In this document: positions 18,027 through 27,654 of the stretch, piece after piece
How positions within the stretch are numbered: position 1 is the stretch's first letter
How the letters are laid out: every line of letters starts with the position of its first letter
DNA from: an uncultured Bacteroidota bacterium
Lineage (GTDB): Bacteria > Bacteroidota > Bacteroidia > Bacteroidales > F082
Reading direction: 5' to 3'
DNA: 47,586 nt
NCBI GenBank assembly: GCA_903957365.1
Contig: CAJBPB010000051.1
Coordinates: 1 to 47,586 of the forward strand
Program-made: the position numbers and the translations under genes
The notes under the pieces: model-generated
Told to the model about the DNA's origin: nothing
Database searches by the model: none
The model's input: only the letters and a program-made list of their open reading frames with translations

Positions 18027-19088
18027 ATGAATTACCAAATTGAAAAACCCCGGAGCCTAAATAATTTAGGATATTTTGGTTCAATAAAACTCTTTGTTAA
18101 GTTGGGTATTATTGTCTTGTTAATCATCACAATTTCATGTAACCATCAGTCAAAAAGCAAATTAAATATTGATGTTTCAAATCTGAAACCCGAAAAAATT
18201 ACATTGAAACAATACGGGAACGCACTTTTTGAATGTGACACCCTTCAACTGCAATCAGAGCTAAAGCGCTTACAACCTGATTTTTACTATTTTTTGAATG
18301 CTGATCTTGACAATCCTGAAAATATAAAACAATTGCATGGCTTTGTAACTGACAAACAACTTGTCGGCTTGTATCTGAAAACAAAACAGGTTTTTCCGGA
18401 TGTGAGTATTCTTGAATCACAATTGACAATGGCATCAAGACGGCTTGTATATTATTTCCCACAGTATCGACTTCCCGAATTTTACACATATATTTCAGGT
18501 GTTTACAACGAATTGCCTGTTTTGGCTGATGAAAATGCAATCGTAATCGGATTGGATTGCTATTTGGGAGAAAAGGAAGAGTATTACCAGCGAATTGGCA
18601 TTCCACTCTATGCTGCCGAAAGAATGACCAGTGAACATATTGTGAATGATGTGTTTAAAGCCATTTATTCAACACAGTTTCAAAAAAGAGCAGCTTCAAA
18701 AACAATACTGGAAGAAATGATCGAGAACGGTAAAAGGTTATTTTTTTTAGAAGCAATGCAACCAACATTGGCCGATCACCTGCTTATCGGATATCGTGAA
18801 ACCCAGTTAAACTGGACCATTGAGCACCAGTCTGAAGTATGGGCTTTTCTAGTTTCAGAACAATTGCTCTATAAAAATGACTTTTTGATGTTTAAAAAAC
18901 TATTTGGTGACGGCCCTTTCACCCAGGAGTTTTCTGATCAGGCACCGGCTAGACTCGGGGAATGGATTGGTTGGCAGATTGTAAGGAATTTTATGGAAAA
19001 CAGTCCTGAAACAAGTTTGAAAGATCTCATTCAACTCACAGATTATCAACTGATTCTTGCGGAATCAAAATTCAAACCTAAATCGTAG
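18027..19088 (+). CDS. gldB: GldB-like gliding motility lipoprotein
   Basis: A 353-residue lipoprotein. After a short basic leader, a hydrophobic stretch ends in IITISC, a lipobox with the acylated cysteine near residue 38. The body has the GldB wording: IVIGLDCYLGEKEEYYQRIGIP, AERMTSEHIVNDV and, near the end, APARLGEWIGWQIVRNFMEN. GldB is a membrane-anchored protein required for gliding in Flavobacterium and conserved also in non-gliding Bacteroidota. It stands alone here, with no other gld gene in the window. The N-terminal extension before the lipobox is longer than usual, so the start might be further in, but no internal ATG precedes the hydrophobic part. Confidence 0.8.
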   Translation: MNYQIEKPRSLNNLGYFGSIKLFVKLGIIVLLIITISCNHQSKSKLNIDVSNLKPEKITLKQYGNALFECDTLQLQSELKRLQPDFYYFLNADLDNPENIKQLHGFVTDKQLVGLYLKTKQVFPDVSILESQLTMASRRLVYYFPQYRLPEFYTYISGVYNELPVLADENAIVIGLDCYLGEKEEYYQRIGIPLYAAERMTSEHIVNDVFKAIYSTQFQKRAASKTILEEMIENGKRLFFLEAMQPTLADHLLIGYRETQLNWTIEHQSEVWAFLVSEQLLYKNDFLMFKKLFGDGPFTQEFSDQAPARLGEWIGWQIVRNFMENSPETSLKDLIQLTDYQLILAESKFKPKS

Positions 19089-19226
19089 ATTTTTGTTTGA
19101 TTGTACGGTTGTATTTGCCGGTTATTTTTGCTGAGTATATTTGTTTATATCACAAAAATGACCAAAGGATAAATATCGGACAGTTTCAGAAACCGAATCC
19201 CATAGATAATTTCTATTCATATATTT

Positions 19227-19250
19227 TTCTTTTGTAGATTTACAAAAGAA
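19227..19250. promoter_or_regulatory. Perfect 10-bp inverted repeat upstream of the YifB gene
   Basis: TTCTTTTGTA and TACAAAAGAA are separated by four bases, 40 bases before the yifB ATG. It could be an operator or an mRNA 5' hairpin. It lies in a 202-base gap that otherwise holds only AT-rich sequence and a possible -7 box TATATTTG at 19136-19143. Confidence 0.4.
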
Positions 19251-19290
19251 TTTTATTTGCATAAGCTTCATCATCTAAAACCAACCAAGG

Positions 19291-20829
19291 ATGCTTGTAA
19301 AGACTTTTGGCAGTGCCCTGTTCGGGATTGAGGCAATTCCGATTACCATTGAGGTAAATATAGACAAAGGAATCCAGTTTTTTTTGGTTGGATTGCCCGA
19401 CAACGCTGTGAAGGAGAGCCAGCAGCGCATTGAAGCAGCCCTGAATAATACCGGTTTCAAATATCCCAGACAAAAGATTGTAATCAATATGGCGCCGGCC
19501 GACATACGCAAAGAAGGTTCATCTTACGATCTGCCGATTGCTATTGGTATCATGGCAGCCTCGGGTCAGATAGAACCTGAATTACTCGATAAATTTATCA
19601 TCATGGGCGAATTGTCGCTTGATGGTGGATTAAAATCCATCAAGGGATCATTGCCGATTGCAATAAAGGCCTTACAGCAAGGGTTCAAAGGATTGATTGT
19701 GCCGGTGGAGAATGCCGCCGAAGCTGCTGTAGTAACTGATTTAGAAGTGTATGGTGTAGAAAATATTGTTCAGGTTGTCGATTTTTTGAACGGAAAACCG
19801 TCAATTAGACGAACCGAAATGGATGTGGCAACAAATTTCTTTTCACAGGTAAACAGCTATGAATTTGATTTTTCAGATGTCAAAGGACAGGAAAATATCA
19901 AAAGAGCCCTTGAGATTGCTGCTTCCGGTGGCCACAACGTAATATTAATTGGTCCTCCAGGTTCTGGTAAAACAATGTTAGCCAAGCGTTTGCCTTCTAT
20001 TCTTCCACCATTGACACTTGAGGAAGCCCTTGAAACCACAAAGATTCATTCAGTTTCAGGATTGCTCGGAAAAAACACTTCAATGGTGAATGTGCGTCCT
20101 TTCAGGAGTCCGCACCATACAATTTCAGACGCAGGTTTGGTTGGTGGAGGTACATTTCCTCAACCGGGTGAAATTTCTCTGGCGCATCATGGCGTTTTAT
20201 TTCTTGATGAATTGCCCGAGTTTAAACGATCTGTTCTTGAAGTGATGCGTCAACCGATGGAGGACCGTGTGGTAACAATTTCACGTGCCAAAATGTCGGT
20301 CGATTTTCCGGCAAGTTTTATGTTGGTCGCAGCAATGAACCCATGCCCTTGCGGATATTACAATCACCCTGATCAGGAATGTGTCTGTAATCCTGGTATT
20401 GTGCAAAAATATCTGAATAAGATTTCAGGTCCGCTGATGGACCGCATCGATCTGCATGTTGAAGTGGTTCCTGTTCCTTTTAAAGATCTGGCCGATCGAA
20501 CCAACGGAGAGCAAAGTGAGGCAATTCGTCACCGGGTGATGAAAGCGCGAAAAATTCAGGAGATTCGTTTTAAGGATCATACAAATGTTCACAATAACTC
20601 CCAGATGTCGAGTAAGATGATACACAGTTATTGTGAAATCAGTGATTCCGGAAGGAATCTGTTGAAAAACGCAATGGAAAGACTCAGTTTATCTGCAAGG
20701 GCTTTTGACCGCATTCTGAAAGTTTCACGGACAATTGCTGACCTCGGGGAAAGTGAAAATATTAAAACAGAGCATCTTGCTGAAGCGATTCAATACCGCA
20801 GTCTGGATCGTGAAAACTGGGGAAGTTAG
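19291..20829 (+). CDS. YifB/ComM-family Mg-chelatase-like AAA+ ATPase
   Basis: A 512-residue protein. The N-terminal LonC-like (ChlI) domain covers about 1-170 (TFGSALFGIEAIPITIEV, FLVGLPDNAVKES). The AAA+ module has Walker A GPPGSGKT at 221-228 and Walker B LFLDELPEF. The Mg-chelatase C-terminal region contains CPCGYYNHPDQECVCNPG. ComM in Vibrio is a helicase that promotes branch migration during natural transformation, and homologues are very widespread. It is a single-gene unit preceded by a perfect inverted repeat. Full length, with no missing motif. Confidence 0.93.
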   Translation: MLVKTFGSALFGIEAIPITIEVNIDKGIQFFLVGLPDNAVKESQQRIEAALNNTGFKYPRQKIVINMAPADIRKEGSSYDLPIAIGIMAASGQIEPELLDKFIIMGELSLDGGLKSIKGSLPIAIKALQQGFKGLIVPVENAAEAAVVTDLEVYGVENIVQVVDFLNGKPSIRRTEMDVATNFFSQVNSYEFDFSDVKGQENIKRALEIAASGGHNVILIGPPGSGKTMLAKRLPSILPPLTLEEALETTKIHSVSGLLGKNTSMVNVRPFRSPHHTISDAGLVGGGTFPQPGEISLAHHGVLFLDELPEFKRSVLEVMRQPMEDRVVTISRAKMSVDFPASFMLVAAMNPCPCGYYNHPDQECVCNPGIVQKYLNKISGPLMDRIDLHVEVVPVPFKDLADRTNGEQSEAIRHRVMKARKIQEIRFKDHTNVHNNSQMSSKMIHSYCEISDSGRNLLKNAMERLSLSARAFDRILKVSRTIADLGESENIKTEHLAEAIQYRSLDRENWGS

Positions 20830-21078
20830 AATCATCGTTATTTTTTCGCCAAATATAAATCCTGATCAAAAATAAGTTTTGGCTCATTGGTTGAGGAATA
20901 ATTTGATTTAAGACGTATTTGTTTGATTTTTCATATTGAAGTAATTGAATGCCTTGAAAGTAGGTTGAGAATTTGAATTGATTCATTCTTTGATTTTCCA
21001 GATTTTTTTAACAAAAAACACGGCTTTTGTAAATTGCGTTGTGTTTTCCATAAATTTACGGTTTTAATTAATGAATTT

Positions 21079-21843
21079 ATGATTTGTAAAACTGCTATTA
21101 TAACTGGTGCCAGCAGTGGTATCGGCAAAGCATGTGCCCAGCGTTTCGCTTCCGAAGGATGGAATATTGTCCTGATAGCACGTCGTGAGGAGAAACTGGA
21201 AGAACTTGCATCAGAGATTAAAGCAACATTCGGTGTGAAAGTGGATTGCATGGTTCTCGATGTAAGAAATAGTAACAGCGGAAATGAACTTGCTCAATTT
21301 ATTGAAAGTCTGAATATTGAACCTGATTTATTACTAAATAACGCAGGTCTGGCAGTTGGGTTAAGTCCGTTTCAGACAGGCGTAGTTGACGACTGGGAGC
21401 GTATGATCGATACCAATATCAAAGGACTTCTCTATGTAAGCCGGGCTATCGCACCTGTATTTATAAAACAAGGATTTGGGCATATTATAAACATTGGTTC
21501 TATCGCAGGCAAAGAAGCATATCCGAATGGAAATGTTTATGTTGCAACAAAATATGCTGTGGATGGATTAACAAAATCAATGCGGATGGATTTATTACCT
21601 CATGGGATCAGGGTTAGTCAGGTAGCGCCTGGTGCGGTAGAAACGGAGTTTTCGATCGTCCGTTTTAAAGGCGATGAAGAGCGTGCAAAAGGTGTATATA
21701 ATGGATTTGTTCCTCTCACAGGTAAAGATATTGCAGATGCAGTATTTTATGTTGCCAATACACCAAAGCATGTCAATATCAATGATTTGATTATTATGCC
21801 CACAGCCCAGGCAAGTGCTGTACAGGTAAAAAGAGATATTTAA
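21079..21843 (+). CDS. SDR-family NAD(P)-dependent oxidoreductase (YdfG-like)
   Basis: A 254-residue classical short-chain dehydrogenase. The cofactor motif TGASSGIG is at 9-16, NNAG at 87-90, and the catalytic S141, Y154 and K158 are in INIGSIAG and YVATK. ARR after the second strand suggests NADP preference. The wording is close to YdfG, which oxidises L-serine, L-allo-threonine and 3-hydroxy acids. ATG 21079 is chosen because the longer in-frame extension upstream adds non-family residues. It sits 92 bases before two acyl-CoA synthetase genes on the same strand, so a link to lipid metabolism is possible but unproven. Confidence 0.9.
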   Translation: MICKTAIITGASSGIGKACAQRFASEGWNIVLIARREEKLEELASEIKATFGVKVDCMVLDVRNSNSGNELAQFIESLNIEPDLLLNNAGLAVGLSPFQTGVVDDWERMIDTNIKGLLYVSRAIAPVFIKQGFGHIINIGSIAGKEAYPNGNVYVATKYAVDGLTKSMRMDLLPHGIRVSQVAPGAVETEFSIVRFKGDEERAKGVYNGFVPLTGKDIADAVFYVANTPKHVNINDLIIMPTAQASAVQVKRDI

Positions 21844-21935
21844 TTACTTTTTAAGGATTGGTTTTTTTAATATTGTAGATTCTACGAAAAGCTGGAACGC
21901 GATTGTCTCACTAAATTACTATAATACAAGTTTTT

Positions 21936-23711
21936 ATGGATCCGAGTATTACACGTATCTTCGATTTACTGCCTTATTACCAAAAAAAATTCAAACCCAA
22001 AGATGATGCTCTTGCTGGCAAAGAGAATGGTGAATGGGTAAAATATTCAATTGATCAAATCAGGAATATCGTTGATGATATAAGTTATGGATTGCTTGCA
22101 TCAGGCATTGGAAAAAATGACAAGATAGCTACGATTTCACCAAATACACCTGAATGGAATTTCATCGATCTGGCAGTTTTACAGATAGGAGCAATCCATA
22201 TCCCAGTATATCCAACCATCAGTGAATCAGATTATAAGTATATTCTTAATCATTCAGAAGTGAAGGTTGTATTTATCATGGGAAATGATCTATACCGGAA
22301 AATAAAGCACATTCTTCCCGAAATTCCCCTGATTGAAAATGTTTATACTTTCAGGCCGGTTGAAAATATTAAACACTTAAGTGAATTAATCGAAATTGGA
22401 AAGACAAATCCTGCTCCTGAGAAACTAAGTTTTATCAAAGAACATATTGCACCTTACGACACAGCTACAATTATATATACTTCAGGAACAACGGGTAATC
22501 CGAAAGGAGTGATGCTTTCACATCATAATATTCTCAGTAATGTGGGAGCCGTTTATATGTTTTTTCCGATTGATCAGACCAGCAAAGCACTGAGTTATCT
22601 GCCTCTATGTCATGTTTACGAACGAACCAATATTTTTATTTACCTGTATCTTGGTGTTTCGGTGTATTATGCTGAGAACATGGCAACAATTGCTGATAAT
22701 ATTCGTGAAATTTCACCGCATATCCTTACCACAGTGCCTCGTCTTCTTGAAAAGGTTTATGATAAAATCATTGCCAAAGGCATGAAATTAAATGGATTAC
22801 AGAAACAGATATTTTTTTGGGCTGTCAATCTGGGCTTAAATTATAAAGAGAATGGTAAAAATAGTTTAGGGTATAGGATTCAACTAAAACTGGCCAATAA
22901 ACTGGTATTCTCTAAATGGAGAGAAGCGCTTGGAGGCAAAATGCGGGTTATTGTAAGTGGAGGTGCAGCCATTCAGCCTCGACTGATAAAAGTATTCACC
23001 GCCGCACAAATACCTGTATTGGAGGGCTACGGTCTTACCGAAACCTCACCGGTAATAGCTGTAAACACGCTCGAACCGGGGGGAACCATGTTTGGGACTG
23101 TTGGTCCGCTATTGAAAAACATGGAAGTTAAAATATCTCCCGAAGGTGAAATACTTGTGAAAGGACCCAATGTGATGCAGGGCTATTACAAAGATCCGGA
23201 TTTGACAAGTGCCTGTATTGATGAAGAGGATTGGTTTCATACCGGCGATGTCGGACTTGTAGAAAGTACTGGTCATCTGCGCATTACCGGACGAATCAAG
23301 GAGATATTTAAAACTTCGATGGGAAAATATGTCAGTCCGGCGCTTATTGAAAATAAATTTAAGGAATCTCCATTCATCGATAGTATTATGGTTTTGGGTG
23401 AAAATCATAAATTCGCTGTTGCATTGATTGACCCTAATTTTGACCATCTCCGGTCATGGTGTTCCATCAAGGAAATTAATTACACTTCAGATAAAGAGAT
23501 GATTATCAACAAGGAAGTGAGAACACGGTTCCGTAAAGAAATCGAACATTACAATACTTTTTTTGGTGATTATGAACAAGTCAAAAAATTTGACCTTATC
23601 GACCATGAATGGACCGTCCAGTCGGGTGAACTTACGGCCAACCTGAAATTAAAAAGATCGTTTATTGCTGAGAAATATAGTGAAAAGATAAATCAGTTAT
23701 ACAATTCTTAA
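21936..23711 (+). CDS. Long-chain acyl-CoA synthetase (AMP-forming), copy 1
   Basis: A 591-residue ANL-superfamily ligase. The P-loop motif IIYTSGTTGNPKG is at 179-191. EGYGLTETSPVIAVN is the A5 region and DWFHTGDVG plus RIKEIFKTSMGKYVSP mark the hinge and C-terminal domain. It activates fatty acids as acyl-AMP and then acyl-CoA. It is 26 bases upstream of a closely related paralogue on the same strand, so the two are almost surely cotranscribed and arose by tandem duplication. The length is in the FadD15-like long-chain range. The chain-length preference of each copy is unknown. Confidence 0.93.
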   Translation: MDPSITRIFDLLPYYQKKFKPKDDALAGKENGEWVKYSIDQIRNIVDDISYGLLASGIGKNDKIATISPNTPEWNFIDLAVLQIGAIHIPVYPTISESDYKYILNHSEVKVVFIMGNDLYRKIKHILPEIPLIENVYTFRPVENIKHLSELIEIGKTNPAPEKLSFIKEHIAPYDTATIIYTSGTTGNPKGVMLSHHNILSNVGAVYMFFPIDQTSKALSYLPLCHVYERTNIFIYLYLGVSVYYAENMATIADNIREISPHILTTVPRLLEKVYDKIIAKGMKLNGLQKQIFFWAVNLGLNYKENGKNSLGYRIQLKLANKLVFSKWREALGGKMRVIVSGGAAIQPRLIKVFTAAQIPVLEGYGLTETSPVIAVNTLEPGGTMFGTVGPLLKNMEVKISPEGEILVKGPNVMQGYYKDPDLTSACIDEEDWFHTGDVGLVESTGHLRITGRIKEIFKTSMGKYVSPALIENKFKESPFIDSIMVLGENHKFAVALIDPNFDHLRSWCSIKEINYTSDKEMIINKEVRTRFRKEIEHYNTFFGDYEQVKKFDLIDHEWTVQSGELTANLKLKRSFIAEKYSEKINQLYNS

Positions 23712-23737
23712 ATTGTTCACAATTAAACAGTTAGAAA

Positions 23738-25501
23738 ATGAAAATGAAACGTATTTTTGATATTCTTGACCTTTACCGACTTCCCGGAAGAATCAATGGT
23801 GAAGCCTTCGGAAAGCGTGTGAATGAGCAATGGATCAGTATTTCAGCTAGTGATTATTTACTTGCTGTTGAGCAACTTAGTTTGGGTTTTCTTGAACTTG
23901 GTGTAAAAACCGGCGATAAAATTGCAACCATTCTAAAAAATGCACCTGAATGGAATTTCATCGATATGGCATTGTTGCAGATAGGAGCGGTTCAGGTTCC
24001 AATATATCCAACAATCAGTAATGCCAGCTACAGTTTCATTTTCAATGATGCCGAAGTCAGGTTTGTTTTCGTTACTGATCAATCAATTTACGACAAGCTG
24101 AAAGATGTGCTGCCGATCAACGAAACGATTGAAGAAGTTTTTTCCATAGAACCAACAGAAGGATTGCGCAACTGGAAAGATATTACCGGGTTGGGGATGA
24201 AATCATCCAAATCATCAGCGCTGGAAAATATTAAAAACAGCATCAGTGAAAATGATCTTGCCACATTGATTTATACCTCAGGAACAACCGGATCGCCAAA
24301 AGGTGTTATGCTTTCACACCAGAATCTGATGTCAAATTCTATTGGAGCAACCCAGATACTTTCCCATAATCCTATTTCAAGATCACTGAGTTTCTTACCA
24401 TTGTGTCATGTTCTGGAGAGGATTATGAACTATACTTATCAGCAACATGGAGCGACCATATATTATTGTGACAATATTGAGTTGCTTAGTGATTATATCC
24501 GCACTTCGCAACCTGAAATGTTTGCTGCGGTGCCACGTGTTCTTGAAAAGACCTATGATAAAATCATGGCAAAAGGACGTGATCTGAAAGGAATAAAGAA
24601 AATATTATTCTTCTGGGCTGTTAAACTTGGGGAACAGTATGAGCCATGGGGAAATCAGGGATGGTGGTATAATTTCAGACTGGGGATTGCCAGAAAATTG
24701 ATTTTCAGCAAATGGCATGCAGCCTTTGGTGGAAAATTGAACGCAATGGTAAGTGGTGGCGCGAGTCTTCAGGAGCGTTTGGCGCGTATTTTCTGGGCAG
24801 CCGGTTTTCAGGTTATTGAAGGATATGGTCTAAGCGAAACATCTCCAATCATTGCCGTTGGGAATTTTCTTCCTAAAGGTGTGAAAGTGGGAACTGTGGG
24901 TCCTGTGCTTCCCGGTGTCGAAGTGAAAATTGCCGAAGATGGAGAAATCTTGTGTAAAGGGCCAAATGTCATGATGGGTTATTATAAACGTGATGACCTG
25001 ACCAAAGAAATATTTGACAAAGACGGATGGTTGCATACAGGTGATATTGGCAAATTTGAAGGAGTTTATCTGCGCATTACGGATCGTAAAAAAGAAATTT
25101 TCAAAACATCCAATGGTAAATATGTTGCTCCACAGCCAATTGAAAATAAACTGAAGGAGTCATCATTCATCGAAAATGCACTGGTTGTTGGTGAAGCGAA
25201 AAATTATGCCGCTGCCATCATTGTTCCGGCATTTAACCATATCGAATCATGGTGCAGGGTGAAAGGACGTGTTTATCCTGGTCCTGAGAAAGCCATTGCA
25301 GATGAGGTGATCAGAAAACGTATCGAACGGGAAATCAATCACATGAATGAAACCATTGATCAGACTGAGCAAATAAAGCGTTTTACCCTGATTACCGATT
25401 CGTGGAATGTTGATACCGGTGAACTCTCGCCAACCATGAAGCTAAAAAGGAAATTTTTACAACTGAAATATGCCGGAATGATTGAGGAGCTTTATAAGTG
25501 A
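23738..25501 (+). CDS. Long-chain acyl-CoA synthetase (AMP-forming), copy 2
   Basis: A 587-residue paralogue of the preceding ligase. Shared landmarks include APEWNFIDMALLQIGA near 69-84, LIYTSGTTGSPKG at 177-189, EGYGLSETSPIIAVG, GWLHTGDIG and RKKEIFKTSNGKYVAP. The parallel wording along the whole length shows duplication, while residues around the acyl pocket (for example VLERIMNYTYQQHG against VYERTNIFIYLYLG) have diverged. That suggests different substrate ranges. It ends within a repeat-bearing gap (25501-25680). Confidence 0.93.
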   Translation: MKMKRIFDILDLYRLPGRINGEAFGKRVNEQWISISASDYLLAVEQLSLGFLELGVKTGDKIATILKNAPEWNFIDMALLQIGAVQVPIYPTISNASYSFIFNDAEVRFVFVTDQSIYDKLKDVLPINETIEEVFSIEPTEGLRNWKDITGLGMKSSKSSALENIKNSISENDLATLIYTSGTTGSPKGVMLSHQNLMSNSIGATQILSHNPISRSLSFLPLCHVLERIMNYTYQQHGATIYYCDNIELLSDYIRTSQPEMFAAVPRVLEKTYDKIMAKGRDLKGIKKILFFWAVKLGEQYEPWGNQGWWYNFRLGIARKLIFSKWHAAFGGKLNAMVSGGASLQERLARIFWAAGFQVIEGYGLSETSPIIAVGNFLPKGVKVGTVGPVLPGVEVKIAEDGEILCKGPNVMMGYYKRDDLTKEIFDKDGWLHTGDIGKFEGVYLRITDRKKEIFKTSNGKYVAPQPIENKLKESSFIENALVVGEAKNYAAAIIVPAFNHIESWCRVKGRVYPGPEKAIADEVIRKRIEREINHMNETIDQTEQIKRFTLITDSWNVDTGELSPTMKLKRKFLQLKYAGMIEELYK

Positions 25502-25682
25502 ACTAAAGTTCGGAGTGAAGTAGAGTGAACTAAAGTTGGGAGTGAACAATAGTGAACTAAAGTTTAAAAGTATATGTGATTCGATTCAACTTCCTGACTG
25601 CCCATTCAGCCAGATACCTGACTTTATTAACTTATTTTTTTGTTTTTTCAACTTTAGTTCACTCCGAACTTTAGCTCACTTT
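25497..25682. repeat. Inverted AGTGAACTAAAGTTCGGAGTGAA-type repeat in a convergent gap
   Basis: The 191-base gap between the acyl-CoA synthetase and holA starts with GTGAACTAAAGTTCGGAGTG, followed by two variants of the same word (near 25529 and 25553). It ends with the reverse complement at 25658-25679 (TTCACTCCGAACTTTAGCTC). The arms could form a long hairpin and act as a bidirectional terminator. The same words recur near 32580-32630 and 41345-41385. Confidence 0.55.
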
Positions 25683-25692
25683 AGTCACTATT

Positions 25693-26688
25693 TTAATGTA
25701 ATATCCTAAAAACCATTTCTTTATACAGTTCTCCGTCTTCAATATTCTGACTTCCCAATCCTTTTCCTTTCAGGTCGAATTCACGTAACAAAGCAATGAT
25801 TTCTACTAATTTGGCAATATTATAATTCTGAGATGCTTTCAGATAATCGTCTACCAGAAATGGATTGACTCCGATCAATCCGGCAATTCCATTTTTAGAT
25901 TTATCGGGTGCATAATGGATTTTCAGGATTTTCAAAAAATAGCTGTACAAGAGCACAACTACCATCTGTATCGGATTGTCTTTGTTACTGCCAAAGTAAT
26001 TGATAATCTGGTTTGCTTTGAAAATATCTCTGAAGCCCAATGCTTTCTGTAATTCGAAAATATTGAAATCTTTTGAAATACCTGTGTTTCTCTCCACATC
26101 ATCTTCGGTAATACGCGATTTTACCGGGAGATTTATCATCAGTTTTTCAAGTTCATTCCGCACTTTGTGCAGATCGGTACCCAAAAAATCGGCGAGCATC
26201 TGGCAGGCTTTGGGTTCAATTGAATAATTACGGTTTTGCAGATATTTAACAATCCAGTCAGGTATATTATTGTCGTACAGTTTTTTAGATTCAAAAAGAA
26301 CACCATGTTTTTCAACAAGTTTGGTGAAGGTCTTTCTTTTATCAAGTTTCTTATATTTATAATTGATGACCAGGATTGTGCTTATAGGAATCGATGTTAA
26401 CAATGGTTCAAGCTTTTCAATATCCTTCACATCCTGGGCTTCTTTCACGATAAAAAGCTGGTAATTGCCTGTCATAGGGTAACTACGTGCCTGATTGATG
26501 ATTGCCGATACATCTACATCGCGTCCATAAGCTACCACAAGATTGAATTCCTTATACATGGGCTCGAGTACGGTTTCTTCGAGCAGATCGGAAATGGTAT
26601 CGATAAAATATGGCTCTTCACCCATTAAAAAATAGATGGGTGAATATACTTTGTTACGTATGTTGGTGATTAGTTGATCAAAGGTCAC
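25693..26688 (-). CDS. holA: DNA polymerase III subunit delta
   Basis: A 331-residue clamp-loader subunit. The N-terminal YFLMGEEPYFIDTISD opening is the family hallmark. It continues with a central helical AAA-like domain and the C-terminal collar (ELQKALGFRDIFKANQIINYF, VVVLLYSYFLKILKIH). Delta opens the beta sliding clamp during loading. It follows amn with an 18-base gap on the same strand, so the two are probably cotranscribed. Length is normal. Confidence 0.93.
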   Translation of the reverse strand: MTFDQLITNIRNKVYSPIYFLMGEEPYFIDTISDLLEETVLEPMYKEFNLVVAYGRDVDVSAIINQARSYPMTGNYQLFIVKEAQDVKDIEKLEPLLTSIPISTILVINYKYKKLDKRKTFTKLVEKHGVLFESKKLYDNNIPDWIVKYLQNRNYSIEPKACQMLADFLGTDLHKVRNELEKLMINLPVKSRITEDDVERNTGISKDFNIFELQKALGFRDIFKANQIINYFGSNKDNPIQMVVVLLYSYFLKILKIHYAPDKSKNGIAGLIGVNPFLVDDYLKASQNYNIAKLVEIIALLREFDLKGKGLGSQNIEDGELYKEMVFRILH

Positions 26689-26706
26689 TTTAGGTTGATT
26701 AGGCGA

Positions 26707-27477
26707 TTAAAAACGAAGGTGTTTCACGGTAAGACCTTGGTTAATAAGGTGTTGAAGAGCATCAATTCCAATTCTCAAATGCTCAGAAACATATCGTTGG
26801 TTTACTTTTCTATCGCTGTCCGATGTTTTAACACCTTCAGATACCATGGGCTGATCAGTAACAAGCAACAGGGCACCGGTTGGGATTTCGTTGACAAATC
26901 CAACAGTAAATATCGTTGCAGTCTCCATATCGATGGCCATGCTTCGTGTCTTAACCAGATATTCTTTGAACTCATCGTCATGTTCCCAAACACGGCGGTT
27001 GGTAGTATAAACTGTGCCGGTCCAATAATCGCGTTCGTGGTCACGAATACTTGTTGAAATGGCTTTTTGCAGACTAAATGCCGGAAGGGCCGGGACTTCA
27101 ACCGGAAGGTAATCATTGGAAGTTCCTTCGCCACGGATGGCTGCGATGGGTAAGATGAAATCGCCCAGTTTATTCTTTCTTTTTAGTCCACCGCATTTAC
27201 CCAGAAACAGCACAGCCTTGGGATGAATCGCACTTAGTAAATCCATGATAGTAGCTGCATTGGCACTACCCATGCTGAAATTAATAATGGTAATATCGCC
27301 TGAGGTGGCACAGGGCATCGGATGATCGCCTCCGATAACGGGAACATTATGCCATTCAGCAAAAAGATCGAGGTATTGATGAAAATTAGTCAAAATAATA
27401 TACTCGCCGAACTCATCGATTGGTAAGCCGGTGTAACGAGGCAGCCAATTATCAACAATCTCTTTTTTAGTTTTCAT
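26707..27477 (-). CDS. amn: AMP nucleosidase (short Bacteroidota form)
   Basis: A 256-residue nucleoside-phosphorylase-fold enzyme that hydrolyses AMP to adenine and ribose 5-phosphate. ITIINFSMGSANAATIMDLL and VLFLGKCGGLKRK form the ribose/phosphate-binding part. AIDMETATIFTVGF holds the catalytic Met-Glu pair, and VTDQPMVSEGVK follows. E. coli Amn is about twice as long because it has an extra N-terminal regulatory domain. This short form is the usual one in Bacteroidota. A -7 box lies 19 bases upstream of the start. Confidence 0.9.
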   Translation of the reverse strand: MKTKKEIVDNWLPRYTGLPIDEFGEYIILTNFHQYLDLFAEWHNVPVIGGDHPMPCATSGDITIINFSMGSANAATIMDLLSAIHPKAVLFLGKCGGLKRKNKLGDFILPIAAIRGEGTSNDYLPVEVPALPAFSLQKAISTSIRDHERDYWTGTVYTTNRRVWEHDDEFKEYLVKTRSMAIDMETATIFTVGFVNEIPTGALLLVTDQPMVSEGVKTSDSDRKVNQRYVSEHLRIGIDALQHLINQGLTVKHLRF

Positions 27478-27496
27478 ACCTGATCATTTTGACCAG

Positions 27497-27504
27497 CAAA
27501 TGTA
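27497..27504 (-). promoter_or_regulatory. -7 box of amn-holA
   Basis: The minus strand reads TACATTTG, 19 bases before the amn ATG. Confidence 0.55.
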
Positions 27505-27654
27505 CAGTTTTTATAGCAATGACATCACAAGGTCTTCATTTGTGCTACCTTATAAACGGACCAGATTTGAGTTTAAATGGCAATATTTTCTGTTAAAAAT
27601 CCTTTTCAGTACATTTACAAATTATTTTAAGATAACTAAGTTCTGACTATAGGT

